Assembly (NCBI GenBank): GCA_000310025.1
Contig: FN649745.1
Span: 942,558-1,006,557 of the forward strand
Origin: Ectocarpus siliculosus
Taxonomy: Eukaryota > Sar > Phaeophyceae > Ectocarpales > Ectocarpaceae
DNA length: 64,000 bases
Direction: 5' to 3'
The notes beneath the pieces were generated by a model. It saw only the letters and a program-made list of their open reading frames with translations, searched no databases and was not told the DNA's origin. This document shows, one piece after another, positions 59,841 to 64,000 of the stretch; positions within the stretch are counted from its first letter, which is position 1, and the number at the start of each line of letters is the position of its first letter. The translations under genes were made by a program, and so were the position numbers.

Positions 59841-62800
59841 ATGAGGGCGCCCGTAGCGCTGTTGGGCACATTCACGGTGTTATCAACCGCTCATGGCTTC
59901 ATTGTGCGCCCCAAGGTCGTTCACAGCAGAAGAAGCGGCGGCGCCGAAAGGACGTGTCGCGCATGTTCCCGCAGGCAGGCCAAGGGTCAACCTGCGATTG
60001 AGCGAGAGCGGCCTGCGGAGAGACAGTTCATCTCCATCTTGTCGGTAGGCCTTTGTCTTAGCCCAACAGGGCTGTCGGTGGCAACGCGTAGCCAGGGTAG
60101 GCTGGAATACAGAAACAGCAGTAGGTTGGCTGCTACTTGCTGGGGACGATGTCCGTTGCCGAGGTTGATGCAACCGTCACCAAGACTTTGTAGCGCATTG
60201 GAGGCGACTTCATGACTTTCTGCTGCGCGTACGTGTACATACATGCCTAAAAATTTCTAGCTGCACTCCCCACATGGACTCATCGGCGTGCTAGTGCAAT
60301 CTGCTCGTGGAAGGTAGTGAGAGCAACTCGAACCAATCTCTCGTTGAGCGCGATTGCTACTGCTGTACCGCGAGTATTAGGCCGATGGGACCGAGCAAAG
60401 GCTGCCAGTGGCGTCGGCCTCTAGCTTCCCTCTGTGGTTCATCGACGGCGATGAGCAGGTTGACGACGCCGGAAGAAAGCACGTTACCCAAGTTCCGGGA
60501 CCAAACGCAGAGCTTGGCTGGGTTAATCCACGAAGGTGTGTGTGTGTCTGTGTGCATACATGGTGGAGTGGTAGCAAACAGCCACAACAGTCTAGCCCCT
60601 TATTGTCGACAAAGAAACAAGGCTCACACGACGACCCCCTGCATCCCCCCTGACTTTTGGTCAGTGAAGGTCGTCTGTAATATTCGAACCAGCGCTCGTT
60701 TATTAGCGCTTGTCGTGTGGTTTCCCTCGTAAAAGTCCTCGTACCCGATGGTATGTATATGGTACTACAGTAGACAAGGAGGACGCGTGCACCGGTAAGC
60801 CTTCGCCTTTCTCGGTTCGTTCGTGTTCCGCCAGCCGTTCAAACAGCCTTGAATACAGGATTTTTTCACCCTCAGCCCTGTACCTGCGTAAAACGCGCAC
60901 GTCGATGCTCTCACCCTCGTCCGCCTTCACTCTCGCAGCTACAGTGAGCTGTGGGTTCCAGAAGGCAGCCCTGCGCCCGCCATGAAGCTATGCCTGGGCA
61001 TGCTGATGAAGGACGGTGTTCCCAGGTGGGGTTTCGGCGGGGAGAAAAGCAATGCCAATCCTTGTACACATGTCTACGAACAACGGTGTTTTGAAAAAGA
61101 TTCCGGCGGAGTTTCTTTTAAAACGATACCGCAGAGTTTCTTTGTAAATGTCCTCGTCATGGCTCGGTTTACGCTCTCTCCGCATTCGTGAAGATACCGA
61201 TCTTTGTTTCTGTGACGCCTTCCCTTCCCTAAGGGAACGACTCAGAGTAGGCACGTACATGTTTCCTGTGGTTGTACAACTTCGTGAACAGCAGTTTCCA
61301 GCAACCTTGCTTGCCAACAATCTGTCAACATCAGCCAGCGCTCCGATTGGTCGACAGCCCCGTTCTGTGCTGATTTTGTCCCGAAAGAGGTGCCCTGCGA
61401 CACCGCTATGTCATCACTGCGCCACCATGCCGACACGCACGACCTGAAACCGTCGAGTGCACCCACCCCCCACGGAAAACACGCACACCGACACTCGTCG
61501 TCTTCGACCGTTTTCCCTTACCCTAAACAACAACAAAGGTACGTGATGCCAATGGTGGATCTAGTCGTGTCCAAGGGAGGCCGGAAGTGGCGAAATCGGG
61601 GCTTAAACAGCGTCCCCGTCGCGCACACGTGGGAGCCGGTCGAGCGCGCGGCGGCGGGCAGCGTGTTCCTCTCGGCGTACGCCGAGGAGAGGGTGGAAGG
61701 AAGCGAGACGGACAGCATGTGGGGGGCTATCGCCGAGAAGCTGCCTGTCACGGACGCGTTCACTGGTGCGACGTGAACACCCACCAGCTGTTTGACGCGT
61801 CCTTACTGTGTCGTGGTGTTGTTTTCCCCCGCCCTATTGCTGTAGGTTCACCTCCATCTAAAACAACGGCTGTGTTCAGGGTTGCCTTGTACTGAACGCT
61901 TACACTTTCTTCGCACGATTGTGATGGTGCGCCTTTTCGTTCGCGTGCTTGGGGGCAATATTCCGCTCGCAGACATCGTGAGCGTTCTGGCGGACCCACC
62001 AGAAGAGCTGGACATCGGAAGCGGCTTCCACGTTCTGGTGGCAGAGGCGAGTACGAAAGCTGAAGCAGCAGTCTGACAGTGCTGCAGACGGACGGGCAGG
62101 CCGTTGGCCGGGCGCGTCAAGCGCCTCCGCACGATTTGACAGGAATGGAGGATATCGTCGTCACAAAGTATCATGGTTGATCTCTACGACAACTTCTCAG
62201 AAAGTTGACAAAGTAGGTCTCCGCCGACACTCGAACCCTTTCGCCCAAAATATCACAAAAATAGCCGTTCGCTGAACGTCAGTTTTGGCATAACAACGCT
62301 TTGAAGCGTAGCGGCGGCAGTGCATGGAGCTCTTGTGCTACCTTACTCGGCGGCATGTTTCGGAATTTTCTCTGACTACATCGTATCTTGGCGAAGTCGA
62401 AGGTGTGCCCGTTACCTCCGACCTGCCACCATTCCACTCCTACTGATTTATCGCGCCATCTTGCACGTCAATTTCCTCTTGCCTTCCGTGGCGCCACACA
62501 TCAACACAGCCTCAGCAATTTTCTTCGCTGACGAACCACCACCACCGCTAGGAGACATACGAATCCCTCGAACTTCGTCCGGCTCTATGGCTTGCTCTTC
62601 ATTGCCACCCATCCGGCATCCAGCATGCAGCTTGTTCAACCACACAAACCTAACTCCAGAAGAAACACACGCACATCTCCAAACATTTCGACGCAACTTG
62701 GTCGCGCGTGGTGTGCCGAAACTTAAACTCTTCGGTTGGACCATTGTTGTTGTTGTTGTTGTTGTCGCTCTGTCACCGCAAAATCAGGTCGCCGTCCCCG

Positions 62801-63033
62801 GTAGTGGTCCCGGAGGGTCGTCGGTGGTTGCAGCAGCCCGCGACGGGGGGCGGGTGCGCGTGTTTCTGAGCGATGTGTCCGAGCCGGCAGATCTGTTGGA
62901 CCTAGAGGAAATGGGGAAAGGAGGCATCCGGGGGGTGGCGGCGCTGGGCTTCGACGTTGTGTCCGTCGCAAACGGCGGGGAGAGCGAGTTTTTGCCCGAG
63001 GTTTACAGGCCATTTTTCAAGCCGGGAGAGTAG
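59841..63033 (+). CDS. Unrecognised protein with signal/plastid leader (provisional model)
   Basis: Provisional exons: 59841-60096, 60409-60535, 61539-61765, 61973-62046, 62788-63033 (stop TAG), giving 309 codons in phase. The N-terminus is a signal peptide-like helix followed by AHGF, an ASAFAP-like motif that in brown algae marks plastid import. The later exons have typical GC-rich codons and sequences such as NAELGWVNPR, KGGRKWRNRGLNSVPV, EPVERAAAGSVFLSAYAEE and RVRVFLSDVSEPADLLDLEE, which I do not recognise. Weak points are the end of the first exon (a phase-0 donor at 60045 is also possible) and the last intron, which needs a GC donor at 62047 to avoid a stop at 62074. The second to third exon junction (phase 2) is solid. 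Function unknown. Confidence 0.5.
60781..60985 (-). other. Coding-like minus-strand stretch inside an intron
   Basis: The minus strand reads an open, charged frame (VKADEGESIDVRVLRRYRAE, LFERLAEHERTEKGEGLPV) with exon-like composition. It is inside the intron between 60535 and 61539 of a plus-strand gene. No partner exons or start were found; it may be a relic, a nested gene or chance. Confidence 0.3.
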
Positions 63034-63303
63034 GCGGGCCCGCTGGTGCTGTCTCGCGCGCAGGCGGATAAATAGATGGCTTTGACCAAGACCCTGAAAA
63101 TCCTGCGAGTACGGCGAGAGATGCGAGTGCTGTTGTTAAAGGCAGGCCCTGACTTTGTTGTGCGAGAAAACTTGCCATTTCGAGCTCAAGTACTTCGCTT
63201 GTCGGCGGACGATCCCATCCTTCGGCAGGGAAGGACGGAGGATAAGTTGTATCCTGGTGTTGGGGTGTGCTTCTGACGCACGCTGTGGCTCTATTTTGTG
63301 ATG
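63034..63303. other. 3' flank of the leader-bearing gene
   Basis: Short gap between two convergent reading frames. It is probably 3' UTR, with no other structure seen. Confidence 0.4.
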
Positions 63304-63663
63304 CTAAATAAATGGTGATGCTCGTAGTATATGTAGAGGGGAGAGAGTCGGGCACTTGGCCAGGTGCTTGCACAAGAGATGTCGGGTTGCTGATTTTTCA
63401 TTGCTGTAAACTGTTGGCGTTGTGAAGTCCTCCATAACCACGATGTTATGAATCGGGTGAAAGGCTAACAAGAAATCGGGCACATCATCCACGTTTCTCT
63501 CTAAGAGACCGAGACGGTCTCTAGAGGTCTCACCGAACGGTAAAAAAAAATGTGAATGAATGGTCACGTCAGTTCGAGGGCCTGAACCACGCACTTTTTT
63601 GAGCCGAGCGCCCGAGACGCGCTGAAACTGATCGTGGAAGAACGGTCGCTTGCTGCCAGACAT
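63304..63663 (-). CDS. Hypothetical 119-residue ORF or first exon
   Basis: An ATG-initiated minus-strand frame (63663 to a stop at 63304) with mixed composition and no recognised motif. Its strand continues the alternating order of the window. It may be a small single-exon gene or the 5' exon of a gene whose real donor is inside the frame (for example before 63400). No family match is claimed. Confidence 0.3.
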   Translation of the reverse strand: MSGSKRPFFHDQFQRVSGARLKKVRGSGPRTDVTIHSHFFLPFGETSRDRLGLLERNVDDVPDFLLAFHPIHNIVVMEDFTTPTVYSNEKSATRHLLCKHLAKCPTLSPLHILRASPFI

Positions 63664-64000
63664 TGCTTGTTGTGCGATTGAAACTCAGCGACTATCGGCA
63701 GCAGCGGCAGCAGTAGCGGGTGCAGAATCAGATTCGATTTCCGCTGCTAGTTGTATCTGCTGGTGTTTCGTATCGTCGCTGTAGGGTGCCCCGCCTTCCA
63801 GGAGGAGAAAAAACCGCTGCCGCAGCTAGCTGCCGCGCATCGGTGACGATGTTGCTCGGCGAAAGGTGTGGGGGGCTCGATCGAACGTCCCAACGGCATC
63901 CAGCGAACAATCGCGGCGCATCTCATCCGAGGCCAGCGGTCGGTTTCCGTGTACCTCGCATGGTGCCCGCTTTTAGAGAACATGTACTACTGCTGTAGAT
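63664..64000. other. Window end, no feature seen
   Basis: No exon, repeat or RNA gene is supported. Both strands have short open frames without exon-like composition. Confidence 0.4.

Overview
The window is a nuclear scaffold fragment from an intron-rich eukaryote, most likely a brown alga of the Ectocarpus type (stramenopile). This is inferred from many short phase-consistent exons separated by introns of several hundred bases, strongly GC3-biased exons, a signal peptide followed by an ASAFAP-like plastid motif, and abundant CAG/CTG and GT repeats. No prokaryotic gene organisation is present. Bases 1-319 look like poor read-end sequence at a contig edge, and two N gaps occur (14006-14105 and 49572-49870).

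Seven multi-exon genes could be rebuilt exon by exon, and their strands alternate perfectly: (1) + a 5'-truncated PNPLA8/iPLA2-gamma-like patatin phospholipase, 320-4792; (2) - a fusion of a zeta-toxin-like P-loop kinase domain with a CSFC glutaredoxin, 7419-18638; (3) + a Rab32-like GTPase with a long disordered N-terminal extension, 20343-26986; (4) - a Tas-type aldo-keto reductase-like protein with a putative plastid leader and a degenerate catalytic tetrad, 28901-35618; (5) + an ABCF1/GCN20-type ABC protein in at least 21 exons, 36805-52952; (6) - NAD(P)H-hydrate epimerase (NAXE), 55541-58234; (7) + an unrecognised protein with a signal or plastid leader, 59841-63033. A short minus-strand ORF follows. 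The genes look like unrelated housekeeping functions and do not form a pathway.

The most unusual content is in the introns. One intron of gene 2 holds, on the opposite strand, a tandem array of ten tRNA-Gln units with a period of about 180 bp. Most are CTG-anticodon; one has switched to TTG and four are damaged. The spacer of this array resembles the head of a dispersed element whose copies end in a poly(C) tract, and a LINE fragment ends in the same 3' sequence and poly(C). The 3' ends of this family sit close to exon edges: sense copies just before splice acceptors, antisense copies just after splice donors. A second family, (GT)n-TAGCATCGACCGCG, also starts directly at exon edges.

Other features include two places where an exon/intron junction has been duplicated in tandem inside the intron, a related set of short TIR elements, a 252-bp foldback between two convergent genes, and a GC-AG intron. 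The sequence also has frame breaks in ABCF exon 5 and in the first exon of the aldo-keto reductase gene. All exon models are manual readings of GT-AG junctions and phase, without transcript support.
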